A stretch of 64,000 nt of DNA. Source: Mycothermus thermophilus. Its lineage: Eukaryota > Ascomycota > Sordariomycetes > Sordariales > Chaetomiaceae. The stretch is taken from positions 2,489,761 through 2,553,760 of the forward strand of contig QQBE01000002.1 of the NCBI GenBank assembly GCA_011316235.1, written 5' to 3'. Both the position numbers and the translations under genes were made by a program. The notes under the pieces were generated by a model. That model worked only from the letters and a program-made list of their open reading frames with translations, had not been told where the DNA came from and did not search any database. Each line of letters opens with the position of its first letter. Within the stretch, counting starts at the first letter, position 1. Shown here one piece after another: positions 20,678 to 31,651 of this stretch.

Positions 20678-23554
20678 ATGGGTTCCCTCGCTGTCCCTGA
20701 GTTCGACTACCCCTTCGAGAACATGCTCGATGCCCTGCGGCACGCTGCGGCTTACACCACCGAGGGCGTCATCTCCTACACCCCGGGGGCCGAGCATGAA
20801 GATCCCAAGCCCAAGAAGCTCTCGTACCGCGAGCTTCTGAAGACGGCCGAGATCAACGCTGCCAAGCTCCAGAAGTCGGCGGTGACTGAGCGCGGCGCCG
20901 TCGTCCTCGTCCACTTCGACAATGCTGTCGACACCATTGTCTGGTACTGGTCGGTCCTCCTCGCTGGCGGCATCCCGGCCGTCACGAGCCCGGCTATGTT
21001 CAGCCAGAACTCTGGTGATCGCAAGAAGCACCTCGCCCACCTCCGCAAGACCTTCAATGCTCCTTTGACCCTCACCCGAGAGGCTTTGCTCGAGCCCTTC
21101 GAGGAGCACGCCGACGATGAGGAGTCCCGCCTCGAGACCCTCACCGTTGAGACCGTTGATGCCGAGCCGACCCCGACCGAGGGCCGCCGCGCCTTCAAGC
21201 CCGCCCCGTCCGATGTCATCGCCCTGATGCTCACCTCGGGCAGCAGCGGCAACGCCAAGGCCGTGCCCATCACCCACGAGCAGCTGTTCGCGGCTTTCCG
21301 TGGCAAGACTGAGGTTGCCAACCTCCGCTTCCCCCGGAGCCCATTCCTCTCCTGGGTTAACATGGACCACGTCGCCAATCTGGTCCACTGCCACCTGTTC
21401 GCTATTGCTTCGGGCATCTCCCAGGTCCAGGTCCCGTCGTCCTACATCCTCATCGACCCGACCTTCCTGCTCAACCTCATCAGCCGCCACCGCGTCTCGC
21501 GCACCTTCGCCCCCAACTTCCTCCTGGCCAAGCTGCGCCGCATGCTCGAGGCTGGCAAGACCGACGGCCTCGACGCCGACCTGAACCTGGAGACCCTCTT
21601 CCTCGACACCGGTGGTGAGGCCAACGTTGTTGAGGTCTGCACTGCTCTGCAGCCTCTGCTCGCCAAGTATGGCGCCCCGGCCGATGTCTTCAAGCCGTCC
21701 TTTGGCATGACCGAGACCTGCGCCGGCTGCATCTACAACCTCGAGTGCCCGAGCCGGGACCGCGCCGACAAGTGCGAGTTTGCTTCCCTCGGCCGCCCCA
21801 TGCCCGGTGTTGAGATGCGCGTGATGCGCCTCGACGGTGCCTCGGAGGCCGCTCCCGGCGAGCGCGGCAGCCTCGAGCTCCGCGGCGAGGTCGTCTTCAA
21901 GGGCTACTACAACAACCCCACGGCCACGGCTGAGGCCTTCACTGAGGACGGCTGGTTCCGCACCGGCGATCTGGCCTACATCGACCGCGATGGCCGCCTC
22001 CACCTCGATGGCCGCTCCAAGGAGATGATCAACATCAACGGTGTCAAGTACCTGCCTCACGAGCTGGATGCTTCCCTCGAGCAGGCTGAGATTCCGGGCG
22101 CCACCCCCAGCTATTTCTGCACCTTCGGCAGCCGTGATGCCACCATGGACACCGAGGCCGTGGTCGTCCTCTACCTGCCCTCGTACGACGATGACGACGA
22201 TGAGGCGCGCTACCAGTGCCAGCGCGACATCATCAAGATCGTCTCCATGCACACGCGCTCGCGCCCCAAGGTCCTCCCGCTGCGCGCCAAGGACATGCCC
22301 AAGTCGACGCTCGGCAAGCTGTCGCGTGCTAAGCTCAAGGCCGCTTTCGAGGCCGGCGCCTTCGCTCCCCAGCAGGCCTGGAACGACGCCGCCATCCGCA
22401 GGTACCGCCGCAACACCCGCTCCGAGCCCGAGAACGCCGACGAGGAGGCCATCCTCGAGGTCGTGCGCCAGCAGCTCGAGATGACCCCCGAGGACGACTT
22501 CGGCGTCAACGACTCCTTCCTCGCCACCGGCGCCACCTCGATGGATCTGGTCGCCATCATGCACCAGCTCAACAAGCTGCCGCTGGTGGCCAACCATCCC
22601 ATCAAGCTGACCGACCTGCTCAACAACCCCACCGTCCGCAGCCTGTCCATCTGCATCGCCAAGAAGACGGGTGCCATCGTCGAGGAGAAGAAGCCGCACG
22701 TCTATGACCCCGTCGTGGTCCTCCAGCCCAACGGCACCAAGACCCCGCTCTGGCTCGTCCATCCGGGTGTCGGCGAGGTCCTCGTCTTTGTCAACCTCGC
22801 CCACCGCATCCGCGACCGCCCGGTCTACGCGTTCCGCGCCAAGGGCTTCAACGCCGACCTCGGCGAGACCCCGTTCAAGTCGCTCGAGGAGGTCTTCACC
22901 ACCTACAAGGCGGCCATCAAGGCGCGCCAGCCGCACGGCCCCTACGCCATTGCCGGCTACTCGTTCGGCGGCATGGTCGCGTTTGAGATCAGCAAGCTGC
23001 TCGAAGCCGAGGGCGAGAAGGTGGCCTACTGCGGTAGCTGGAACCTGCCCCCGCACATCAAGTGGCGCATGCGCGAGCTCCTCTGGGATGAGTGCGTCAT
23101 CCACCTCTTCTACTTCGTCGGCCTCATGACCGAGGAGGAGGCGTACAAGCACAAGCCGCAGCTGTGCGAGTTCAACAAGCAGGGCAAGCGCCTCGAGGCG
23201 ATCCGGTATCTGCGCCAGCACTCGGACGCCGCGCGCTGGGAGGAGCTCGGCCTCAGCGAGGAGTACTATCTCCTGTGGGTTGGCCTCGCGAGCAACATGC
23301 AGGGTCTCGCCGTCGACTACGAGCCCGAGGGCAGCGTCGAGAGCATGGATATCTTCGTCGCCGACCCGCTCAGCCACGTTGCCAAGGACCGCAAGGACTG
23401 GATCGAGTCGCGCCTGTCGGCCTGGAAGGACTTTGTTCGCACCGAGGTCCGCTTCCACGACGTCCAGGGCGCGCACTACACCATGCTCAATCCGGAGTAT
23501 GTCGCCAACTTTGCTGAGACCCTCCGCAGGGTTCTGCGCGAGCGTGGGCTCTAA
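20678..23554 (+). CDS. A-T-TE NRPS-like alpha-keto acid quinone synthetase (TdiA-like)
   Basis: An intronless frame encodes 958 aa. Domains: adenylation (about 20-575), with TSGSSGNAKAVPITH (A3), FGMTET (A5), GDLAYIDRDGRLHLDGR (A7/A8) and the A10 lysine in PKSTLGKLSR (K547); thiolation (about 600-665), phosphopantetheine Ser in FLATGATSMD (S621); thioesterase (about 690-958), with GYSFGGMVAFE (S762), a likely acid in FVADPLS (D896) and His in VQGAHYT (H933). There is no condensation domain. This layout matches TdiA, atromentin synthetases and relatives, which adenylate an aryl pyruvate and dimerise two units on the TE. A serine TE nucleophile fits quinone formers and aspulvinone-type enzymes; ralfuranone-type furanone synthases use cysteine. 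With an indole prenyltransferase next door, indole-3-pyruvate is the likely substrate. Codon use is extremely G/C-ending, suggesting strong expression. Confidence 0.93.
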   Translation: MGSLAVPEFDYPFENMLDALRHAAAYTTEGVISYTPGAEHEDPKPKKLSYRELLKTAEINAAKLQKSAVTERGAVVLVHFDNAVDTIVWYWSVLLAGGIPAVTSPAMFSQNSGDRKKHLAHLRKTFNAPLTLTREALLEPFEEHADDEESRLETLTVETVDAEPTPTEGRRAFKPAPSDVIALMLTSGSSGNAKAVPITHEQLFAAFRGKTEVANLRFPRSPFLSWVNMDHVANLVHCHLFAIASGISQVQVPSSYILIDPTFLLNLISRHRVSRTFAPNFLLAKLRRMLEAGKTDGLDADLNLETLFLDTGGEANVVEVCTALQPLLAKYGAPADVFKPSFGMTETCAGCIYNLECPSRDRADKCEFASLGRPMPGVEMRVMRLDGASEAAPGERGSLELRGEVVFKGYYNNPTATAEAFTEDGWFRTGDLAYIDRDGRLHLDGRSKEMININGVKYLPHELDASLEQAEIPGATPSYFCTFGSRDATMDTEAVVVLYLPSYDDDDDEARYQCQRDIIKIVSMHTRSRPKVLPLRAKDMPKSTLGKLSRAKLKAAFEAGAFAPQQAWNDAAIRRYRRNTRSEPENADEEAILEVVRQQLEMTPEDDFGVNDSFLATGATSMDLVAIMHQLNKLPLVANHPIKLTDLLNNPTVRSLSICIAKKTGAIVEEKKPHVYDPVVVLQPNGTKTPLWLVHPGVGEVLVFVNLAHRIRDRPVYAFRAKGFNADLGETPFKSLEEVFTTYKAAIKARQPHGPYAIAGYSFGGMVAFEISKLLEAEGEKVAYCGSWNLPPHIKWRMRELLWDECVIHLFYFVGLMTEEEAYKHKPQLCEFNKQGKRLEAIRYLRQHSDAARWEELGLSEEYYLLWVGLASNMQGLAVDYEPEGSVESMDIFVADPLSHVAKDRKDWIESRLSAWKDFVRTEVRFHDVQGAHYTMLNPEYVANFAETLRRVLRERGL

Positions 23555-24558
23555 GTGATGGAGGCGGTGTTGTTGCCGATAGTGATGGTAGTCATGGTGG
23601 TAGTTCCAAGAGGGGGTGATGAACCGGGGTGTTGCGGCGGTAACAGGTGTTTGTTTCCTTTTCTTTTCTATCTCTGGTCTCCGGTACTACTATTTCCTTT
23701 TCTCAAATTGTCTGTTGCTGCTAGATTGCCCTGCTTTTTCTTCACCCCTCTTGATGTCTAAGAGCCTCTTGTTAGCTAGATATATCTTTCCTAGTGTTAT
23801 CGTTAGGTTGCGAAAATAGATGGTTCGTTTGATGTTACAAGTTGGTTCCATCGTACTTTCAGTGACTTGCTGTGATATCTTCACCTTAGCATTGGGCACA
23901 GTAAAGTCCCGGAATGACTCGGATAGCAGTTATGCAGTTGAACAGGTCGCAGAATCTTCGACCTACCCAACGTATGTACGGACATCCATCTTGCAGGTTG
24001 CCATCGACAGGGGGAACTGCCGCATGAGGATTCGGCATTGCCTAACTCAGCAACTGACATGAACAGGACCCCCGCACGCGGCATTCCAAGGCATGACGAG
24101 TGCAGCCCACTAGCTCCATTCAGCACTAACCACGTCCCCATCACGCTGTTTCTCACAGTCCAGGGACGTATCGGAGGGGTTCCGGACTACAATGGTCTCT
24201 TGAAGTTGTCAAGACGCTCGATGCCAAGCTGCGGGGACTTTGGGAAACCAACGTCAACTGGGTCGAAGCCTTGTGTCGCGATGGCCACGAGGTGACACCA
24301 ACTAAGGGTTAGTCAGAGCTTATCTCTGAGTTTAAAGCCGAGCGAGCGGACCCTGTTTGACCAACAAGATAGGTCCTATGTTCCAGGCATCTGGCATGGG
24401 TTTTCGTGCTGGTCCTCACATATAACTCGCCATTATTTACGACATCTCTCCGCTCCTGGACACCTGCCGATTGCCTTCAGTATCCCAAGGTTGAGTGATC
24501 ACGTTCTACATCGTCCAGTCCCACCTCTATTTCGGGACGGGGCAGGGCCGGCGACACC
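23555..24558. promoter_or_regulatory. P450 upstream region with TTAGTCAG
   Basis: A 1-kb gene-free interval lies between the synthetase stop and the P450 start. TTAGTCAG occurs at 24309-24316, about 245 bp before the P450 ATG. It is the same 8-mer found inside the inverted sites upstream of the prenyltransferase and in the ABC/activator promoter. Nothing else was recognised. Confidence 0.4.
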
Positions 24559-26350
24559 ATGACGTCGCCGTCTCCAGCCGCCCATCATGGCGGCCCATCC
24601 GGCTCATGGGCCACGCGGGATTTCAGCGCGTCGCTTACAGCTTTTTTGGATCAGAAGTTGACAGCTTATGTTCTCGCGCCAACTATTGCTCTCTTCTTGT
24701 GGCTCCTCGTCACATACCACACCTCGCCGTTGAAACGCTTCCCTGGCCCATTCCTTGCGCGTACGCAGTATAGCCCACCCGAACATGCCTAACAAACAAG
24801 CCCCTTACTAACTGACTGCCAGGGTATACCAATCTGTACCGTGTCTGGAAGGTTTACAAAGGTGATTTCGCGCGAACCGTACAGAAGCTCCACGAGAAAT
24901 ATGGCCCCGTCGTCCGCCTCGGGCCCAACATGCTCGACATCGACATCCCCGAGCTGTGTCGCGTCATCTACGGTACGGACGGATGGGCCAAGTCGAACAT
25001 GTACCAGATCAACACCCCGATGGTCAACGGCCAGATCTTGCACAACATGTTCTCCCAGCCCGACCCAGGTCTGCACATGAAAGCCAGGCGCCCCGTTGTT
25101 CGCCACTTCTCTGTGTCTGCCGTCCAGGCGCTGGAGCCCCAGATCGATTTGGCCGTCACAGAATTCTTGAACACGCTGCAGCGTCGATTCGTGGACACGG
25201 AGAAGTCGGTTGATATTGTGGACTGGCTTTCGTACTGTGAGTTCCCCGTTATATGAGAGGTCGCACATGGCTAATATCAACGACTAACAATGTGTCAAGT
25301 CGCCTGGGACTTTATGGGAATGGCCACCATGAGCAGCAAGTACGGATTCATGGAAAAAGGCGGTGACATAGATAACGTGCTCGCGAACAACGTCGGCCTG
25401 GAAACCTACTTTGCACACGCCTCACAGATGCCGTGGGTGGACTGGTTGTTGGACAAGAACCCCATTGTCCACCTGGGTCCGGCCGGCGTCCCGACCATCG
25501 TGCGTTTCGCCGGGGAGAAGATGGCCGCTCGTGCGATGGGACAGGATAAGAACTACAACCCGGAACGGCCGGACTTTATGCAGTATTTCATGGAGTCCAA
25601 GAAGACGCACCCAGACCTCGTCGATGACGGTGCTGTCGTGGGTTATATGCTGCTGAACCGTATGTTGCAGACACAACCCCTTTCCGACGATTAAAGACTG
25701 CCAGAAGAAACTAACAGCACCTATTAGTCATCGCCGGCGCCGACACCGTCGCCACCATCCTGCACGGCCTCTTCTACTACATCCTCAAGAACCCAGCCAT
25801 GCACGCCCGTCTACGCGACGAAATCCGCGCGGCCTTCCAACCCTTCCAAATGGCACCGTACTCCCAGGCGCGCGCACTGCCCTATCTCGACGCCGTCGTC
25901 CGCGAAACCCTGCGCTACCACCCCCCGATCTGCTTTGCCTTGGAACGGGTCGTACCCGCCACCGGCCTCCCCCTGCCCGACGGGAGCGTGGTTCCGGGCG
26001 GCCAGATCGTAGGGATCAATGCTTGGGTGGTGCAAAGGAACAAGGGGGTGTATGGCGAGGATGCGGATGAGTTTAAGCCGGAGCGGTGGCTTCAGAGGGA
26101 AGGGGAAGGGGATGAGGAGTACAAGGAGAGGATGCGCAAGTGGTCGGAGGCGATGCTGGTGTTTGGAGGTGGGTCGAGGATTTGCTTGGGCAGGCATCTG
26201 GGGTTGATGGAGATATATAAAGCGGTGGCAAGCGTGTTTGCAACGTTTGATATTGAGTTGGAGAACCCGGAGAAGGACTGGTGGATTCAGTTGAGGTGGT
26301 TTGCCAGGTCTAAGGGGGTCATTTGCAAGCTGAAGCCGAGGGGGAAGTAG
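24559..26350 (+). CDS. Cytochrome P450 monooxygenase
   Basis: Exons are 24559..24760, 24823..25236, 25300..25659 and 25728..26350, 532 aa. Junctions rejoin as PFLA-RYTNLY, WLSY-FAWDF and MLLN-LIAGADT. An N-terminal membrane anchor (residues about 38-52) precedes the KRFPGPF hinge. P450 landmarks are the I-helix AGADTVAT, the K-helix ETLR, the PERW segment and the heme loop FGGGSRICLGRH (C478 as iron ligand). The general layout is that of the pisatin-demethylase-like fungal P450s (ER-anchored, NADPH-P450-reductase dependent). Sitting between the synthetase and the exporter, it is probably a tailoring enzyme that hydroxylates or cyclises the prenylated quinone; the exact step cannot be read from sequence. 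The terrequinone cluster has no P450, so this gene marks a different end product. Confidence 0.93.
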
Positions 26351-26631
26351 GTAGGCACGGGGAGGAGAAGCCGTCAGTGGTGTTTCTTAAGAATGGACAT
26401 GCATTGGTTTGGACAACATTTTGATGACTTAAGAACTTGAGGTTCAGGTGGGGGCATAATGTGGAAGAGAGAATAATTCTTAGCCATTCTAACAGCAAGC
26501 CCAAACAAAGGATACTGAAGAGAGCAACAACACCATCTCACACGTATACTAGTACAACCATTACCAAATCTTTTCCTATCCCAAACATCTGACCTTCTTC
26601 ATAACGCGATTAGGTATGCAAACTAGGGAAG

Positions 26632-27060
26632 CCCCGGGGAACCAGTAGCCGGATCATCCCAGCCCACATTAAAATTCTTGATCTCTTTGAGCTTGTGGCT
26701 TTCCTCAGGTTGCCCGCAAATTCGGATCCTTGAACGCAATCGTCGCTTCATCGAAGTCAAAAGCACATAGTTTGTCTCGGATTGCCGTGGACGGGAACCC
26801 GTTGTACGAAACGAGAGCCCCTCGGAACCATACGCCCTTGTGGTTTTCAATTTTCTCGTCGGCGGCCTTCGCAAATCGAAAGGCATGAGTGAGCCCGCCG
26901 TCTTTATGGTAGACGATCTTTGGGTGGGTGCCCAGCCAACGGACGTCGCTCACCTTGATCGTGTACTATTAACAGCTGTTGTTCGGGGATGAACGGAATG
27001 TCAGGCACACCACCAGGGTTGAGCACACAGAAGATGACACTGAAGATGCACAGAAGCTAT
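26632..27060 (-). pseudogene. Possible decayed coding relic, family unknown
   Basis: Three adjoining minus-strand segments each look protein-like but lie in different frames. The first, read into about 26955, contains NPGGVPDIPFIPEQQLL. The second, 26705-26960, contains VRWLGTHPKIVYHKDG and VWFRGALVSYNGFP. The third, ending at 26632, contains KEIKNFNVGWDDPATG. No GT..AG pair joins them cleanly, and the middle frame is preceded by two stops. This looks like a gene fragment broken by small indels. The family was not recognised, and an unusual spliced gene cannot be excluded. Confidence 0.35.
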
Positions 27061-27352
27061 CATTGTTAGATTATTCTTGTCCCACTACCTAGATTCTATC
27101 GATTTCAAACTCGAGCATATACGTCCATAGCAGCGTATCCTATTCCCAAACTCCATATGATCCTCCCGTAATAACTCCGTGTGCTCTATCTAGGTGGCTT
27201 GTCCTCATTAACCCCATGCTGCGGGGATAGAATCAACTAATATCTGAGAGAGGAGATCATCAACAGAAATTTAACGAAAAGAAAATCCAAACCAAACAGA
27301 AGATGAAGGAAAAAGCGGATTTTCGTTGCTTCCTCATCACCAACATCCAGCT

Positions 27353-30300
27353 TCAAGCCTTCTCAGCCGTCTTCGAACTCTTCGTCCGCAACCGCATGAA
27401 CAAGTACACTAGCGCGTAAGAACTGAACACAAAGATGACAACAATCCCCGCATTGCGCCAGCCATACGAGTACTCCAAGAGGTTCAAACCCTTGAGGTAG
27501 ACACTCCCGTCGCGGTAAGGGCACACCTTGCAAGCTTCCGTGGCACCCGGATTCAGCAGGCGCGCACCGCTGCCCATCGGACTCTGCAAGTACGGCTGGA
27601 GGTACTCGGCGCAGGTGGTGCCGTTGACGGGGTCAAACACGGCCAGCTCTTGCGCGGTGCAGGTCACCTTGGTTCCCCAGACGTCGAAGACCATCATGGC
27701 GCCGATGAGGTAGTTGAGGGGGTTGATCCAGTAGAGCCAGTAGCGCCAGAAGGGGTGGATCTGCGCGTATGGGACGAGGACACCGCAGAAGGCGACGAGG
27801 ATACCGATGACCACCGGGTTCACCAATGCGGCGAACAGTTCGCTGGGCGCGTAGGCTGCTTCGAACTGGCCGATGCCCGTGTAGAGGAACTCGAACATGA
27901 GCATGACGAAGAAGGTCGAGCCGGCCCGGCTGGCCTCTGGGGAGAAGCCGACGGTGAAGTACCACCCACAGAAGTAGAGCGCAGCGCACAGAACGAGATA
28001 TGGGAACTCGGCAATGATGAGTGCTGTTGTGAAGGCCACCCATGAATACATCTTCGCCTTCTTCTCGCGCGTTTCGAAGATGTTGCGGCGTTGGATGAAG
28101 AGTGGCTGCATGTGGTTGATGATGCCTGGGGCGACAAAGATGAAGTTGAAGATGGTGAAGAGACGCATCTGAAGGTCCGTAACCGAGTCGCCGATCTGGA
28201 AGAAAGAGAAGCCGTTGAAAAGCGAGCTGACAATGTGCAAGGCAACCTTGTTGTTGACATGGTCGGTGTTGCGGTAGAGGGACCGGCTGGTGCGGGCCGT
28301 GACGAGTTTGAGTTGTGTCCATAGAGTGGTAGCATACTCATTGCCGTCATCGATAGTTCGTGGTGGTTGAGCCGCAGCATCCCGAACCATCTGTTCAAGC
28401 TCTTGCGTTACTGCAGCGTACTCAGGCGACTGAAGCCAAACCTCGCTCCAGTCTTTGCCCTGAGATAAGGGTCCAGACACAACATCGATCATGTGCTCAG
28501 CCAGGTTGGCACCCTCAGGGCAGGGCGCACCATATCGCTCAAAGTACTGCTTGACGACGCAACCGTCTTTGCCAATGTCGCCAAAGTACACCGTCTTGCC
28601 GCCGTTGGTCAGGAGAAGGAGCGTATCAAAGAAGGAGAAAACCTGGGCCGAGGGCTGATGGATGGTGACTAGCACGGCTTGGCCAACATCTGCAAGCTTG
28701 CGAAGGAAGCGGACGGTATTGTACGCAGCCTGGCCATCGAGGCCCGAGGTCGGCTCATCAAGGAAGATCAGAATGCTCGGCTTGGCAACGAGTTCGACGC
28801 CGATCGTGACCCGCTTGCGTTGCTCAACCGTCAGGCCGTTCCCAGGAGTGCCAATGAGAGTGTCGGCGAGGTCATGCAACTCGAGGAGGTCGATAATGGT
28901 GTCGACATATTTGAGCTTCTCTTCGCGAGGAATGTCGCGGCGCTGACGCAACAGAGCAGAGAACTCAAGAGCCTCCCGAACAGTCGCATGTGGCTCATGA
29001 ACATCGAGTTGCTCGCAATAGCCGGCTGAGCGTTGGAAGGACACGGGCAGAGGGCGACCATCGACCAAGATCGAACCGCGGATTGTTCCTTCGGTCTTAC
29101 GCTGAGCCAGCACATCGAGAAGGGTTGTCTTTCCAGCACCCGATGAACCCATGAGAGCACCGAGCATGCCAGGTTTGACCCAACCCTGGACGTTGTCAAG
29201 CAACAGCCTCTCGCCCTCTGGGGTCTTGACCGAGTACGACAGGTTCTGCCAAGTGAAGAGCGATGTGTTCTTGATGAGCGTTTGATCGTTCTCGACGGGA
29301 GAGGCATCAACAGGGCCGACGACACCGGGCTTCTCCTGAACGGCACCGGCAGACTCCACGTCACTGGCAGCCGGCAGAGCGCGCTTGGCGCGTTCTCGGG
29401 GAATGAGCAAAGTGGCGCCACCCTCCGAGGCACTCTGCCAGCGTGATGTCGCGACCACGGTGATAGTGACATAGAGGACCCACCAGGCGATGAGGATTCC
29501 CAAGTTGCGCCAGATGTGATCATGGCCGTAAGTGAGAGCCTTGAGGTAGTCGTCGCCCTCGAACCAGGTCTTGCCTTGAGTCGAACCGACAACGCCAGCA
29601 CATGACTGGTAGGCGGGATCAAAGTATCCAGGGCCGCTGGGGACCAGATTGGGACCCGCACAAGGGATCTGCTGCCCGTGGAACTCATTTGACAACAACG
29701 CATCGAAGGCGTAGGCCAGAGGGTTGATCCAGTAGAGCCAGACGAACCAAGGGTGCATCTGGGGCTTTTGGATCATGTACCCTGTGTACATCATGGCAGT
29801 GATGATGAACAAGCCGGCCATCTTGGCTGCACCGTCGAACTTCTGGAAAGCAGCACCGATGGCACGGAACAAAGCCGTCATACACTGGGAAGTGTCAGCC
29901 AAAGCGTCCACTTGAAGAACCTCAGGGGTTGTTGCAGTCTTACCATTGTGGCTGCAATCAGAACGACCCAATACGTAAAGAAGTGCGCCGCGGTCGCAGT
30001 GAACCCAACCAGAAAGTACATGATGACTCCAAACACAGAGATCTGCAGAAGAACCAACGGAATGTCCGCGGCGATCTGAGCGAAGCAGAACGCGGCCGGG
30101 TGGAAGAAGGCGAAGTACTTGTGCTTGACGAGAATCGGCCGGCCGCGGAAGGAGTCGGCAACTTCGGTCATGGCGAGGAGGGCGTTGTAGATGAGAGAGA
30201 AGAACAGAGCACCGCTCTTGACAAACAGACCGCCCGAGTGGTCTGGCGCGTTGTAGAAGAGCGAGCCCATGACCAGAGCCTGCATCATGGTGAAGACCTG

Positions 30301-31651
30301 CTTCACAATGAAGGAAATCTTGTCTCCCCAGATGATCTGATACTGTCGACGGACGCAAGCGCGCACCTGCTCGGGGAAGCTGACGGTCCAGGGGCTTCCG
30401 GGAGGTAGGTTGTGCTTTTCATCGGAAACCGCCTGACGGAAAAGCTGTGTGTTTTGCCAAGCGTCTTCCGTGGTCGGGTACCCGTACTCCTCGATCATCC
30501 TTGGATAAATCGGAGAGGACTCATACGCGGCTTTCACCTCTTCAGCGTTCCGCGGGAACGTGGCCTCGTAGCCAGGGCGAATGCGCCGTTCGGTCGGCAC
30601 CGTGACGCCTGTCAGGAAGTCCGCCACGTTTGCACCCTCCTGGCAAAGGAAGCCTAGTGACTCCATGAATGGGCGGGCTTCTTTCATAGGCCCATAGAAA
30701 ATTTGCTTTCCCCCATCAAGGATGAGCACTTTGTCGAAGAGTTGGTAAATGTTATTGCCGGCCTGGTACAAGGTGGCAATCGAAGCGAGACCGAGGACGT
30801 CAGTCATGGCTCTGACGGCGCGGGCCCATTCGAGGGCACTGAAAGGAGTGTTAGCATCAAAACCATCGCCTAAGCCATACAGAATGCGCGGAAACGTACT
30901 TGCTCGCATCCAAGCCTCGCGTGCTGTTGTCCCAACAGTACACTGATCCTCGTGTAGCCAGTGTTTCGACGATCGAAACACGTTTGCGCTCGCCGCCCGA
31001 CACACCGCGGATGAACTCGTTTCCGATCTTTGTCGAATGGGTGTGGCTGATTCCCATGGAGCGGAGGAGAAAATCTCGAGTCTCCTGCCTGATTCGCTCT
31101 CGTGACGCCTTGTCAGACCCAGCGCTTAGAGGCACCTTCAGCCGCGTCGCAAAGTCCATGGTCTGTCCCACGGTGAGCGACGGGAAAAAGAGCTCTTCTT
31201 CGGTGTTCATGACAATCTGGCCGCGGTATTGGTCGGCATTTTCCGCCGGAAGGGCACCGTAGTGCACACTGCCCTCAACGCTCGCGTACCCCCTGCGGCG
31301 GTTGGAGAGCACATTGAGAAGCGTTGTGCAGCCCGAGCCTGGCCGACCAAGAACCAGCAGCATCTCGCCCGGCTTGACGCAGCCATGGCTGTGGTCGAGG
31401 ATGGTTTTCAGCGGGGGCTTCGCTCGTTTGTCGCGCACTTTTTGGGCAAGATTGTACTGCGATGCGAAGTTGTCGTGAATGGCTGCATCAGCCGCAATTG
31501 CCTTGACAGTCAGGTCTGTCCAAGTGACACCCAATCGCCGCGGACGTGTCTCGCCAGGACCAGCCTGAGCAGCCCGGGCCTCCTTGGGAATGACCCAAGG
31601 GCCCGGACGCTCGTGCTCAGAGCCTGCTAGGCTGGCAGTGTCTTCTGCCAT
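27353..31651 (-). CDS. PDR-type full-size ABC transporter (ABC-G)
   Basis: Exons are complement(27353..29884, 29944..30838, 30900..31651), 1392 aa. Introns of 59 and 61 bp rejoin as DAS-NALEWARA and IAATM-CMTALFRA. The order is NBD1-TMD1-NBD2-TMD2. NBD1 has the fungal PDR Walker A variant GRPGSGCTT, VSGGERKRV and the degenerate Walker B YCWDNSTRGLDAS. NBD2 has GSSGAGKTT, LTVEQRKRVTIGVEL and LIFLDEPTSGLD. Each TMD has about six membrane segments plus an extracellular loop with cysteines. Such pumps export hydrophobic drugs and metabolites at the plasma membrane, so this one may secrete the prenylated quinone or protect the producer. It is divergent from the Zn2Cys6 activator and convergent with the P450, consistent with cluster membership, though a general PDR pump is possible. 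Confidence 0.95.

Noticed and set aside
20663..23476. A 937-codon open frame opposite the A-T-TE synthetase.
   Set aside because: It mirrors G/C-ending codons of the sense gene, has monotonous Val/Leu/Asp/Glu composition and no motif, while the sense strand has all domain signatures.
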